Source: Pseudomonadota bacterium
GTDB lineage: Bacteria > Pseudomonadota > Gammaproteobacteria > Burkholderiales > Rhodocyclaceae
Direction of reading: 5' to 3'
Length of the DNA stretch: 64,000 nucleotides
Assembly: GCA_018240785.1 (NCBI GenBank)
Contig: JAFEFC010000002.1
Location: 32,120 to 96,119 of the forward strand
Position numbers and translations under genes: made by a program. The stretch's first letter is position 1. The number at the start of each line of letters is the position of its first letter. The notes beneath the pieces were generated by a model that had not been told where the DNA came from, ran no database searches, and was given only the letters and a program-made list of their open reading frames with translations. This document shows positions 42,068 to 51,069 of this stretch, in pieces.

Positions 42068-43369
42068 ATGAGCCAGGAAGACCCGTTTGCCTCGTTTGAA
42101 TCCGACCGCACCTTCGTCATGCCCTCGCCCGGGCAGCGCGGCGCCAGAGTCGGTGCGGCAGCCCGTGGCGCGCCCGACTTCGGCGCCGCCGGGGCGGTCA
42201 CGCTTGACAGCCTGATTCCCGAACACGGCCTCAACCCCATCGTCACGGCGGCGAGCCCTCTCCTCAACGCGGTGCCGCCGCTGCGAGCCTCGCTGCAGCA
42301 GCCCGACCCGGTTGCGCTGCGCGACACGCTGGCCGAGGCCGTGCGCGCCTTCGAACGCAAGGCAGCGCAGCTCGGCGTCGAATCGCGCAACATCATTGCC
42401 GCGCGCTACATCCTGTGCACCTTCCTCGACGAAACCGCGGCCGGCACGCCGTGGGGCGGTTCCGGCGTGTGGGGGCGCAACAGCCTGCTGGTGATGTTCC
42501 ACAACGAAACCTGGGGCGGCGAAAAGGTGTTCCAGTTGATGGCGAAGCTGGCCGAGAACCCCGCCGCCAACCGCCACCTGCTGGAACTGCTGCAGATCGT
42601 GCTCGCGCTCGGCTTCGAGGGCCGCTACCGGGTCATCGACGGCGGGCGCGAGCAGCTCGCCCAGGTGCGCGAGCGCCTGTACGCCATGCTGCGGGAACAG
42701 CGCGGCGACTTCGAGCCCCAGCTCTCGCCGCATGCCGCAGGGGTGGAGGCGCGCCGCAGCCTGATGGCGACGCTGCCGATGTGGGTGGTGTTCACGGTGG
42801 TGGGGGTGCTTGCGCTGGCGCTCTACCTCTTCCTGTCGCTGCGCCTCAACAGCCACTCCGACCCCGTCTTCGCCCGCATCCAGGCCTTGCGCGTCGAGGC
42901 CCCGCCTGCGCCGCCCGCACAGCCTGCGCAGAAGCCGCGACTGAGTGCCTTCCTGCAGCCGGAGATCCGCGCAGGCCTGGTCGCGGTCGATGACCTGGCC
43001 GATCGCAGCGTGATCACGATCCGCGGCGACGGTTTCTTCCGCCCGGCAAGCGCGACGGTCGACGACGCGGTGCTGCCGCTGATGAAACGCATCGCCGAAG
43101 CACTCAATGCCGTCGAGGGCAACATCCTGATCACCGGCCACACCGACAGCCAGCCGATCCGCAGCGCACGCTTTCCGTCGAACTGGCACCTGTCGCAAGA
43201 ACGGGCGCAGTCGGTGCAGGCCCTGCTGGCGCAATCCGTGCAGCCGGCGCGGATGCGGGCCGAAGGCCGGGCCGACGCTGAACCGGTCGCCGGCAATGCG
43301 ACGCCCGCCGACCGTGCCAGAAACCGGCGCGTCGAGATCACGCTCTATGTCGCTGGCGCCAGTCGCTGA
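42068..43369 (+). CDS. tssL: Type VI secretion protein TssL with C-terminal OmpA domain
   Basis: Inner-membrane component of the T6SS membrane complex (DotU/IcmH family). Of 433 residues, the cytoplasmic domain has FERKAAQLGVESRNIIAARY and FHNETWGGEKVFQLM, then one membrane helix (about 235-258, MWVVFTVVGVLALALYLFL), then a periplasmic OmpA-like peptidoglycan-binding domain with ILITGHTDSQPI and NWHLSQERAQSV. This is the extended TssL form that needs no separate TagL anchor. Confidence 0.95.
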   Translation: MSQEDPFASFESDRTFVMPSPGQRGARVGAAARGAPDFGAAGAVTLDSLIPEHGLNPIVTAASPLLNAVPPLRASLQQPDPVALRDTLAEAVRAFERKAAQLGVESRNIIAARYILCTFLDETAAGTPWGGSGVWGRNSLLVMFHNETWGGEKVFQLMAKLAENPAANRHLLELLQIVLALGFEGRYRVIDGGREQLAQVRERLYAMLREQRGDFEPQLSPHAAGVEARRSLMATLPMWVVFTVVGVLALALYLFLSLRLNSHSDPVFARIQALRVEAPPAPPAQPAQKPRLSAFLQPEIRAGLVAVDDLADRSVITIRGDGFFRPASATVDDAVLPLMKRIAEALNAVEGNILITGHTDSQPIRSARFPSNWHLSQERAQSVQALLAQSVQPARMRAEGRADAEPVAGNATPADRARNRRVEITLYVAGASR

Positions 43370-43411
43370 ATCGACTGCCGAACCGACCGCCGAGCCGACT
43401 GGACCCAAAGC

Positions 43412-46400
43412 ATGAAGAAGATACTCGGTTTCCTCACCCACCCGCTGCTGCTGGCCCTCATCGGCTTGTGCGCCGCCGCGGCGATCATCTGGTTCGTCGG
43501 CCCGCTGATCGCCATCGGCCGCTTCCGGCCGCTCGAATCCGAAACGGTGCGCTGGATCGCGATCGCGGCTTTGGTGTCCCTGTGGCTGCTGAAGAAGCTG
43601 TGGGCGCTGTTCAAGGCCAAGCGAATCAATGCGCAGTTGATGGACGGCCTGCTGGCGAAGGCGCCCAAGGCTGCGCCTGCCGCACCGACGCCCGCCGAGG
43701 AGGAAGTCGCCACCCTGAACCAGCGTTTCGAGGAAGCGATCGGGGTGCTGAAGAAGGTGCGCCTGTCCGCAGCCGGCAAGAAGCCGGGCCTCGGCGACCT
43801 CGTCGCGCTGAGCGGACGCCAGTATCTCTACCAGTTGCCGTGGTACATCTTCATCGGCGCCCCGGGCTCGGGCAAGACCACGGCGCTGATCAACTCCGGC
43901 CTGCAGTTTCCGCTTGCCGACAAGTTCGGCACCGCCTCCATCCGTGGCGTCGGCGGCACGCGCAACTGCGACTGGTGGTTCACCGACGAAGCCGTGCTGC
44001 TCGACACCGCCGGCCGCTACACCACCCAGGAATCCGATCGCGAGGTCGACAGCGCCGCCTGGCAGGGCTTCCTGCAATTGCTGAAACGGTCACGCCCGCG
44101 GCGGCCGATCAACGGCGTGCTGCTCACCGTCAGCGTGGCCGACCTGCTGCAGCAGTCGGCGGCCGAGCGCGACGCCCAGGCCGACGCCGTGCGCGCACGG
44201 CTGCAGGAGCTGCACGAACGCTTCCAGATCCGCTTTCCGATCTACGTGCTGGTGACCAAGGCCGACCTGCTGGCCGGCTTCACCGAATTCTTCGCCGACC
44301 TCGGCAAGGAGGAACGCGCGCAGATCTGGGGCACGACGTTTGCCTATGACCCGGACGCGAAGGCCCTGCCGCTGGGCAGCTTCGGGGCGGAGTTCGACCA
44401 GCTCGAGCAACGCCTGCTGGATCGGCTGCCCGCCCGCCTGCAGGCCGAGCGCGACCCGGCCCGGTGCGCGCAGATCTTCGCCTTTCCGCAGCAACTGGGC
44501 ATCCTGCGCCCGATGCTGACGGCCTTCCTCGAGCGCGTGTTCGCCGCATCGCGGTACGAGGAGGCACCGCTGATCCGCGGCATCTACTTCACCAGCGGCA
44601 CTCAGGAAGGTAGCCCGATCGACCGCGTCATCGGCGCCCTCGCCCGCAGCTTCGGCGTCGAGCGCAAGCTGCCCGCGCCGCCTGCGGGAAGCGGACGCAG
44701 CTTCTTCATCACCCGGCTGCTGCGCGACGTCGTCTTCCGCGAGCAGGGGCTGGCGGGCACCAACCTGCGCTGGGAGCGCCGGCGCAACCTGCTGCAATGG
44801 TCCGGTTACGCACTGGCGGTGGCGCTGCTGGTCGGGGCAGCCGCCGCGTGGATGACGAGCTATTCGCGCAACACCGCCTACGTCACCGAAGTCGAGGCCC
44901 GCCTGCCGGCCATCGCCCGGCAGATCGAAGGCCTGCCGCGCGCGGGGCGCTCGGCGGACGTCGTCGCCCTCATGCCGGTGCTCGACGCGGTACGTCAGGT
45001 CACGGTCACGCCCGCCATCGCCAACGGCGTGCCGCTGTCGATGGGCTTCGGCATGTTCCAGGGCGACAAGCTCGGCGCCGCCGCCGAGCAATCCTACGGC
45101 CGGCTGCTCGACCAGGCTTTCCTGCCCAGGCTCGCGCTGCGCATCGAGGAGCAGTTGCGCGGCGCCAATGCCAACAACCTCGAATTTGCCTACGAGGCCC
45201 TGAAGGCCTACCTGATGCTCAACGACGGCTCCCGCTTCGATGCCGATGCGCTGAAAGCGTGGATCCGCTTCGACTGGGAGCGCTCGCTGCCGCGCGACAC
45301 GACGCAGGAGCAGCGCGCCGCGCTCGACGCCCACCTCGACGCCCTGTTCGCGCGCGGCGCCCCCGCCAGCCCGGTACCGGCGGACCAGAACCTGATCGCC
45401 TCGGTGCGCAACATGCTGGCCCGCTACCCTCTCGCCAACCGCGTGTACAGCCGGCTCAAGCGCGAAGGCGTGGGCAGCGGCATCCCGGAGTTCACCATCG
45501 CGCGGGCGGGCGGGCCGTCGGCCCCGCTCGTGTTCACCCGGCTGTCGGGGCAGCCGCTGACCAAGGGCGTCGCCGGCCTGTTCACCTACGACGGCTACCA
45601 CAAGGCGTTCAAGCGCGAGGCCGAGCGCGTCGCCAACCAGCTCGCCGATGAAGAGCCCTGGGTGCTGGGCCAGAAGGACCCCGGCGTGATCGGGCGACTC
45701 GCCGACCCGGCCGCGCGCGCGCGCCTGACCGAAGACGTGCGCCGGCTCTACCTCAACGACTACGCGCGCACATGGGAAGAGTTCCTGAACGACGTCAAGC
45801 TGGTGCGGCCCGGCGATCTGCAGCAGACGATCGACGTCGCCCGCCTGCTGTCGGCCCCCGACAACCCCCTGGTGCCCTTCCTGCGCGCCGCGTCGCGCGA
45901 GACGACGCTGATCAAGCCGGAGAGCGAGAAGAGCGTGGCCGACAAGGCGGCCGACCGGCTGGCGCAGGAATCCCGCCGGCTGAGCACGATCTTCGGCCCC
46001 GACACGCAGGCCCCCGCCGCACCCGCCGACGTGGTCGAGAACATCGTCGATCGGCGTTTCGAGGCCCTGCGGCGCTACGTCACCAGCAGCGCACCGGGCC
46101 AGCCTGCGCCGGTCGACGCCGCGGTCACGCTGATGGGCGACCTGCATACCCTGCTCAACGCCACCGACACCGCACTCAAGGCGAAGACGGCGCTACCGCC
46201 CTCCGATGTGCCGAACAAGGTGAAGGCCCAGGCGCCGGGCATGCCGGAGCCGCTGCGTTCGGTGGTGCAGAGCCTGGCCGACGTCAGCGCCCGGCTCGCC
46301 GGCGGTGCCATCGTCGCCAACACCAACGAGGCCATCCAGACGCAGGTGGGCGATTTCTGCCGCCAGGCGATCGCCGGCCGCTATCCGCTGGTGCGCTCGT

Positions 46401-47008
46401 CCTCTCGTGACGCCACCCAGGACGACTTCGCCACCCTGTTCGCACCGGGCGGCAAGATGGACCAGTTCTTCCAGCAGAACCTCGCGCCGCTGGTCGACAT
46501 GTCGACCACGCCGTGGTCCTTCCGCCGCATCAACGACGTCGCCATCGGCGGTCCGGCCGCGCTGATCCAGTTCCAGCGCGCGCAGAAGATCCGCGAGGTT
46601 TTCTTCCCCACGGGCGGCCGCACGCCGGGACTGAAGCTGGAGTTCAAGCCCATCGAGATGGACGCCACCATCGACCAGTTCATCCTCGACGTCGACGGGC
46701 AGCTCGTGCGCTACAGCCATGGTCCGCAGGTGCCGCAGAGCGTGGTGTGGCCCGGGCCGCGCGGCAGCACGCAGGTCAGGGTGCAGATCCAGCCGGCCGG
46801 ACCGACGGGCGTCTCGGGCGTCACCACCGAGGGCCCATGGGCCCTGTTCCGGCTGTTCGACAAGGTTGCGATCGCGCCCAGCTCGCAGCCCGAACGCTTC
46901 AACGTCACGTTCACCGTCGATGGCCGCCGGGCGCAGTTCGAGGTGACCGCCAACAGCGTGCAGAACCCCTTCCGCCTGCGCGAACTGGAACAGTTCCAGT
47001 GCCCATGA
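43412..47008 (+). CDS. tssM: Type VI secretion protein TssM (IcmF)
   Basis: Large inner-membrane protein of the T6SS trans-envelope complex, contacting TssL and TssJ. The 1198-residue protein has two N-terminal membrane helices (about 10-35 and 45-63), a GTPase-like domain with Walker A GAPGSGKTT (149-157) and DTAGRYTTQ, a third helix near 462-482, and a long periplasmic part ending in the TssJ-binding beta-domain. Length and motifs are normal, so it is probably functional. Its stop overlaps tagF by 4 bp (ATGA). Confidence 0.96.
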   Translation: MKKILGFLTHPLLLALIGLCAAAAIIWFVGPLIAIGRFRPLESETVRWIAIAALVSLWLLKKLWALFKAKRINAQLMDGLLAKAPKAAPAAPTPAEEEVATLNQRFEEAIGVLKKVRLSAAGKKPGLGDLVALSGRQYLYQLPWYIFIGAPGSGKTTALINSGLQFPLADKFGTASIRGVGGTRNCDWWFTDEAVLLDTAGRYTTQESDREVDSAAWQGFLQLLKRSRPRRPINGVLLTVSVADLLQQSAAERDAQADAVRARLQELHERFQIRFPIYVLVTKADLLAGFTEFFADLGKEERAQIWGTTFAYDPDAKALPLGSFGAEFDQLEQRLLDRLPARLQAERDPARCAQIFAFPQQLGILRPMLTAFLERVFAASRYEEAPLIRGIYFTSGTQEGSPIDRVIGALARSFGVERKLPAPPAGSGRSFFITRLLRDVVFREQGLAGTNLRWERRRNLLQWSGYALAVALLVGAAAAWMTSYSRNTAYVTEVEARLPAIARQIEGLPRAGRSADVVALMPVLDAVRQVTVTPAIANGVPLSMGFGMFQGDKLGAAAEQSYGRLLDQAFLPRLALRIEEQLRGANANNLEFAYEALKAYLMLNDGSRFDADALKAWIRFDWERSLPRDTTQEQRAALDAHLDALFARGAPASPVPADQNLIASVRNMLARYPLANRVYSRLKREGVGSGIPEFTIARAGGPSAPLVFTRLSGQPLTKGVAGLFTYDGYHKAFKREAERVANQLADEEPWVLGQKDPGVIGRLADPAARARLTEDVRRLYLNDYARTWEEFLNDVKLVRPGDLQQTIDVARLLSAPDNPLVPFLRAASRETTLIKPESEKSVADKAADRLAQESRRLSTIFGPDTQAPAAPADVVENIVDRRFEALRRYVTSSAPGQPAPVDAAVTLMGDLHTLLNATDTALKAKTALPPSDVPNKVKAQAPGMPEPLRSVVQSLADVSARLAGGAIVANTNEAIQTQVGDFCRQAIAGRYPLVRSSSRDATQDDFATLFAPGGKMDQFFQQNLAPLVDMSTTPWSFRRINDVAIGGPAALIQFQRAQKIREVFFPTGGRTPGLKLEFKPIEMDATIDQFILDVDGQLVRYSHGPQVPQSVVWPGPRGSTQVRVQIQPAGPTGVSGVTTEGPWALFRLFDKVAIAPSSQPERFNVTFTVDGRRAQFEVTANSVQNPFRLRELEQFQCP

Positions 47009-47715
47009 GCACAACGGGCATCGCCGGCTGGTACGGCAAGACCGCAAGCTTGGGCGATTTCGCCTCGCGCAGGCTGCCCTCGTCCTTCATCTCGCCGTGG
47101 GATGCCTGGCTGCAGGAGGCGATCACGGCATCACGAGACCGACTGGGTGCAGGCTGGCTCGACGCCTACCTCGGCTGTCCGTTGTGGCGTTTCGTGCTGT
47201 TCCCGGGCATCTGCGGCAGTGCCACCTGGGCCGGCGTGTTGATGCCCAGCGTCGACCGGGTGGGACGCTATTTCCCGTTCACGATCGCCTGCGAGCTGCA
47301 GTCCTTCGCCACCACGGAGCACGAATTCGATCTCTACGCCGACTGGCTCGGACACCTCGAGCGCCTCGCGCTCTCCACCCTGGATACCGCCTGCGACATG
47401 CAGCATTTCGACCATGCACTCGCCGCACTGCGTGCGCCCGTCGTCGCCGCGCCGCGGGTGGGTTTTGCGCAGGCGATTCTTGCGGCACTGCTCGACGGCC
47501 ACTCGACGACGCTCACCCTGCCGTCCGGCGATGAACTGTCCGCCACGCTGATGGCCGCCGGGGCCGCCTTGCTGGCGAAGACGGCTCAGGGCAGTTCGCT
47601 GTGGTGGACGGCCGGCGAGCCCGGCAGCGGCGTTCCCGTCCTGGCCTGCCGCGGGCTGCCGGATGCCGCCCGCTTTGCTGCTATGCTGCAGGGGCATTCC
47701 CCCGCTCCTGCCTGA
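47005..47715 (+). CDS. tagF: Type VI secretion-associated protein TagF
   Basis: Cytosolic 236-residue protein with the family start GWYGKTASLGDFASRRLP and LYLGCPLWRF-like YLGCPLWRFVLFPGICG, VLMPSVDRVGRYFP. In Pseudomonas aeruginosa TagF represses T6SS post-translationally, acting opposite to the PpkA/PppA threonine-phosphorylation pathway; here it lies between tssM and the kinase gene. Translation is coupled to tssM by ATGA. Confidence 0.92.
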   Translation: MSTTGIAGWYGKTASLGDFASRRLPSSFISPWDAWLQEAITASRDRLGAGWLDAYLGCPLWRFVLFPGICGSATWAGVLMPSVDRVGRYFPFTIACELQSFATTEHEFDLYADWLGHLERLALSTLDTACDMQHFDHALAALRAPVVAAPRVGFAQAILAALLDGHSTTLTLPSGDELSATLMAAGAALLAKTAQGSSLWWTAGEPGSGVPVLACRGLPDAARFAAMLQGHSPAPA

Positions 47716-47742
47716 CAAGACGGCATCCGCCCGGTTCTGCCC

Positions 47743-49575
47743 ATGGCCCTTCCCGACAACGACGCACGCGGCGACAGCGACGACAGGACCGTTTATGCCG
47801 GCGCGGTTCCGCCCGCACCGGTGACGAATCCGGCATCAGCAGGCGAGCCGCCCGCCCCTGCCGCGATCCCCCCAGATCGTAGCGACCATGCCGACAACAC
47901 CCTACCGGCCGGCACCCGGCTGGGGGAGTTCGAGATCATCGGCCTGGTCGGCATCGGCGGGTTCGGCATCGTCTATCTCGCCGAGGATCACTCCCTCGGT
48001 CGGCGTGTCGCGCTGAAGGAGTACATGCCCTCGTCGCTGGCCGCGCGCGGCCAGGGGCTGCAGGTCACGGTGAAGTCGCAACGCCACGTCGAGACCTTCG
48101 AGGCCGGCCGGCGCAGTTTCGTCAATGAGGCGCGCCTGCTCGCGCAGTTCGATCACCCCGCGCTGGTCAAGGTGTATCGCTTCTGGGAAGCCAACGGCAC
48201 CGCCTACATGGTGATGCCCTACTACGAGGGACTCACCCTCAAGCGCACCCTGCAGCAGATGAAGGGGCAGCCCGACGAAGCCTGGCTCAGGCGCCTGCTG
48301 GCGCCGCTGCTCGATGCGCTGGAAGTCATGCACGCCGCGCAGGTCTATCACCGCGACATCGCCCCGGACAACATCATGCTGCTGTCGGGCGAACGCCCTC
48401 TGTTGCTGGATTTCGGCGCCGCACGCCATGTGATCAGCGACATGACGCAGGCGCTGACGGTGATCCTGAAGCCGGGTTATGCGCCGATCGAGCAGTACGC
48501 GGAGATGCCCGAACTCAAGCAGGGCGCGTGGACGGACATCTACGCGCTGGCCGCCGTCGTACACCTCGCCATCGTCGGCAGGACACCGCCGCCTGCCGTC
48601 GGCCGCGCGGTGAATGACACGATGCAGCCGCTCGCGCAGCAGCTCGCCGGACGCTATTCGGACGCCTTCCTGCGCGCCATCGATCGCGGGCTGGCGGTCC
48701 AGCCCAAGGACCGGCCGCAGACCGTGGCGGAATTCCGTCGCCTGCTCGGCCTGGACCACGCCTCAGCGATGACCGCGCCGACATCACCGGCGGGCGGTTC
48801 TCCGGCACACGCGGCCGCGCGCATCGGCGATGCCGGCAAGCCCCCGCGGAGCCCACTGCTGATGGCGGGAGTCGTCGTCGCACTGGCCCTTGCCGCCGGC
48901 GGATACTGGCTGAGCCAGCGGCCGGCGACACCGACAGCGGCGCGGGCCCCCGAGGCGCCCGCGGCCCCACCGGCCAGCGACACGGCACGGGCGACGCCCT
49001 CTGCGCCGGACGCGATCGCGCCCGTGGCGACACCGGCCACGGTGCCCGCCGGCCCGTTCAATGCGCTCGACGAAATCGACCGCATCTTCCAGCAACGCGA
49101 TCGCGATCACAGCGTCACCGTGGCCCTGGAGAAGGCGCAGGTGCGCATCGGCCGCGACCGCCTGAGTTTCCGCGTGAGTTCGTCGAAGCCCGGCTACCTT
49201 TACGTGCTGATGGTGGGCACGGACAAACAGCACTTCTACAAGCTCTTTCCCAATGCGGTGGATACGCGCAACCGCATCGCCGCCGGCCAGTCGATCGCGC
49301 TGCCGCGCAGCGGCTGGGTCATGGTGGCAGGCGGGCCACCGGGCGCGAATCAGTTCGTTGCGGTGGTCAGCGCAAACCCGAGGGATTTCGCCGACACCGG
49401 CCTGGTCGCGGTGGACCCCTTCGCCGAGTTTCCGCTCGACTCCGCCGCATCGATCGTCGCGGCGCACCCGGGAACGCAATCGCCCTTCCTCGGCAAGCCC
49501 GTATGCCCGAAGGGCGCGACTGCGTGCTCGGACGCCTACGGCGCCGCCGCCTTCACGATCGAGGAAACCGACTGA
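47743..49575 (+). CDS. ppkA: T6SS-associated Ser/Thr kinase (PpkA-like) with C-terminal DUF4384 domain
   Basis: Membrane-spanning kinase of 610 residues. The kinase domain (about 60-335) has the Gly loop GIGGFGIVYLA, K92 in VALKEYMP, HRDIAPDNIM (203-212) and DFGAARH; one membrane helix at about 371-391; a Pro/Ala-rich linker; and a periplasmic DUF4384 domain (about 455-565; DRLSFRVSSSKPGYLYVLMV, FYKLFPN). PpkA phosphorylates the FHA protein to activate T6SS; the FHA and phosphatase genes lie convergently downstream. Confidence 0.9.
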   Translation: MALPDNDARGDSDDRTVYAGAVPPAPVTNPASAGEPPAPAAIPPDRSDHADNTLPAGTRLGEFEIIGLVGIGGFGIVYLAEDHSLGRRVALKEYMPSSLAARGQGLQVTVKSQRHVETFEAGRRSFVNEARLLAQFDHPALVKVYRFWEANGTAYMVMPYYEGLTLKRTLQQMKGQPDEAWLRRLLAPLLDALEVMHAAQVYHRDIAPDNIMLLSGERPLLLDFGAARHVISDMTQALTVILKPGYAPIEQYAEMPELKQGAWTDIYALAAVVHLAIVGRTPPPAVGRAVNDTMQPLAQQLAGRYSDAFLRAIDRGLAVQPKDRPQTVAEFRRLLGLDHASAMTAPTSPAGGSPAHAAARIGDAGKPPRSPLLMAGVVVALALAAGGYWLSQRPATPTAARAPEAPAAPPASDTARATPSAPDAIAPVATPATVPAGPFNALDEIDRIFQQRDRDHSVTVALEKAQVRIGRDRLSFRVSSSKPGYLYVLMVGTDKQHFYKLFPNAVDTRNRIAAGQSIALPRSGWVMVAGGPPGANQFVAVVSANPRDFADTGLVAVDPFAEFPLDSAASIVAAHPGTQSPFLGKPVCPKGATACSDAYGAAAFTIEETD

Positions 49576-49679
49576 GGCTGCTGCCCGGCGGCAAACGCTC
49601 AAGCTCGCGCTGCAGGCGGGCGCCCCCGCCGGACCGCCCGCCATGCCGCATCGACCGGGAAGTCAGCGATCGCAGGAAC

Positions 49680-50255
49680 TCACTCACGCACGGTGAGGAT
49701 GGTCACCCGACGATTTTCCGGCGCAGCCGGGCGCGCGGGGTTGGCCAGCTCGGTGTCGCCCTTGCCGACGGGCTTGAGGCGGTCACGCTGGATGTGATGA
49801 CGCGTCGTCAGGTATTCCACCACGCTCTCCGCACGCGCCTGCGACAGTTGCAGATTGCGTTCGTGACTGCCGCGCGGATCGGCATGGCCTTCGACCGAGA
49901 AGCTGAAATCCGCGAGTTTTTCGGCCTGCAACGCACGCGCGACGATGTCGAGCTTGGACTGCGCATCCGGCGTCAGCTCTGCCGAGTTGGTCACGAAGGT
50001 GATCAGCAGCGAAGCGCCGGGCCGCTTGGCGGCCGTCACTGCCGGCGACTTTTCACCCGGCTTCGCCAGCGCCTTGTCGCGCTCGACGCGGATGCTGCGG
50101 GTGCGGATCTCCTCGGGTTCGGGGGTCAAGGCCTCGATGAGGTTCTTCTCATTGAGGTTCTTGCCCTTCAGGATCTCCTGGGCATGGAGCCCGGTTGCCA
50201 ACGTCGCGCACATCAGCGCTGCCGCAACATGGCACGACACGATCGACATCTTCAT
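49680..50255 (-). CDS. OmpA-family protein
   Basis: Exported protein of 191 residues: signal peptide to about 26 (ending GLHAQ), a 75-residue linker, then an OmpA-like peptidoglycan-binding domain with NSAELTPDAQSKLDIVARAL, FSVEGHADPRGSHERNLQLS and DRLKPVGKGDTELANP. It lies 18 bp after pppA on the same strand, so it belongs to the tagH-pppA unit; since TssL already carries an OmpA domain, this may be a second anchor. Confidence 0.88.
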   Translation of the reverse strand: MKMSIVSCHVAAALMCATLATGLHAQEILKGKNLNEKNLIEALTPEPEEIRTRSIRVERDKALAKPGEKSPAVTAAKRPGASLLITFVTNSAELTPDAQSKLDIVARALQAEKLADFSFSVEGHADPRGSHERNLQLSQARAESVVEYLTTRHHIQRDRLKPVGKGDTELANPARPAAPENRRVTILTVRE

Positions 50256-50273
50256 GGTCCTTCTCCTCGCGGC

Positions 50274-51044
50274 TCATCCAACGACCTTGATCTGCGTATC
50301 CTCGGTCGGGTCGCCCACCCACACCGCGATCGCGCTGTAATTGTCGTGACCACTGCGTGCGTGCGCCAGCACCTCGGCCTCCAGCGCCGCCAGCCACGCC
50401 TGCGCGCTGGCACTGCCGGCGAGCAGGCGCTCCATCACCGACTCCTCGACGTATTCCCACAGCCCGTCGCTGCACAGCATGAAGACATCGCCATCGCGCA
50501 CCGGTTCGCCCGCCGGCGGAACCTCCGGCTCGACATCTTCGGGCGAGCCCAGCGCCGCCAGCAGCACCCCGCGCTGCGGATGCCGGCGCAACATTGCCGC
50601 ATCGCCGAGGCCGGCATCGATCATGCTCTGCATCACGCTGTGATCGCGCGACTGGAAGCGCACGTGGCCGCTGCGGAAGCCGTAGATGCGCGAATCACCG
50701 ACATGGCCCCGGCATGAGATGCGCCGCTCCCGATCGATCGTCAGCACGGCCACGGTCGCCCTCATGTCCCGCAGGCGCGGCTCGGATTGCTGTTCGTCCA
50801 GCAACACCGCATGTGCCCGGCGGATGAGGCCGGACACCGTCGCGGGTGAACCCTCGGGCAAGGCCGCGAACTCGCTCACGATCGTACCGACGACGATCTT
50901 GGAGGCCACGTCACCGCCACCGTGCCCACCCGCACCATCGGACAGCACCCAGCAGCAGCCCGCATCCGAAGTCCAGTAGCCGCACGCGTCCTCGTTGCCT
51001 GGCCGCCCGCCCGCCCTGGACAGCACCGCGATGTCGAGCTTCAT
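50274..51044 (-). CDS. pppA: T6SS-associated PP2C-type phosphatase (PppA-like)
   Basis: Cytosolic metal-dependent Ser/Thr phosphatase of 256 residues. PP2C motifs: SRAGGRPGNEDACGYW, VLSDGAGGHGGGDVAS, CRGHVGDSRIYGFR, DHSVMQSMI and MLCSDGLWEYV, with all metal-binding Asp present. It should reverse PpkA phosphorylation of the FHA protein. The ATG at 51044 has GAGG ahead; it lies 25 bp after tagH. Confidence 0.92.
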   Translation of the reverse strand: MKLDIAVLSRAGGRPGNEDACGYWTSDAGCCWVLSDGAGGHGGGDVASKIVVGTIVSEFAALPEGSPATVSGLIRRAHAVLLDEQQSEPRLRDMRATVAVLTIDRERRISCRGHVGDSRIYGFRSGHVRFQSRDHSVMQSMIDAGLGDAAMLRRHPQRGVLLAALGSPEDVEPEVPPAGEPVRDGDVFMLCSDGLWEYVEESVMERLLAGSASAQAWLAALEAEVLAHARSGHDNYSAIAVWVGDPTEDTQIKVVG

Positions 51045-51069
51045 GACTGCCTCGCGCATGTCATCGTCG

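Noticed and set aside
40748-44077. Very long open frame opposite tssK-tssL-tssM
   Set aside because: High-GC codon bias opens the antisense frame; it is rich in Gln, Arg, His and Gly, has no domain, and lies opposite three well-identified genes.
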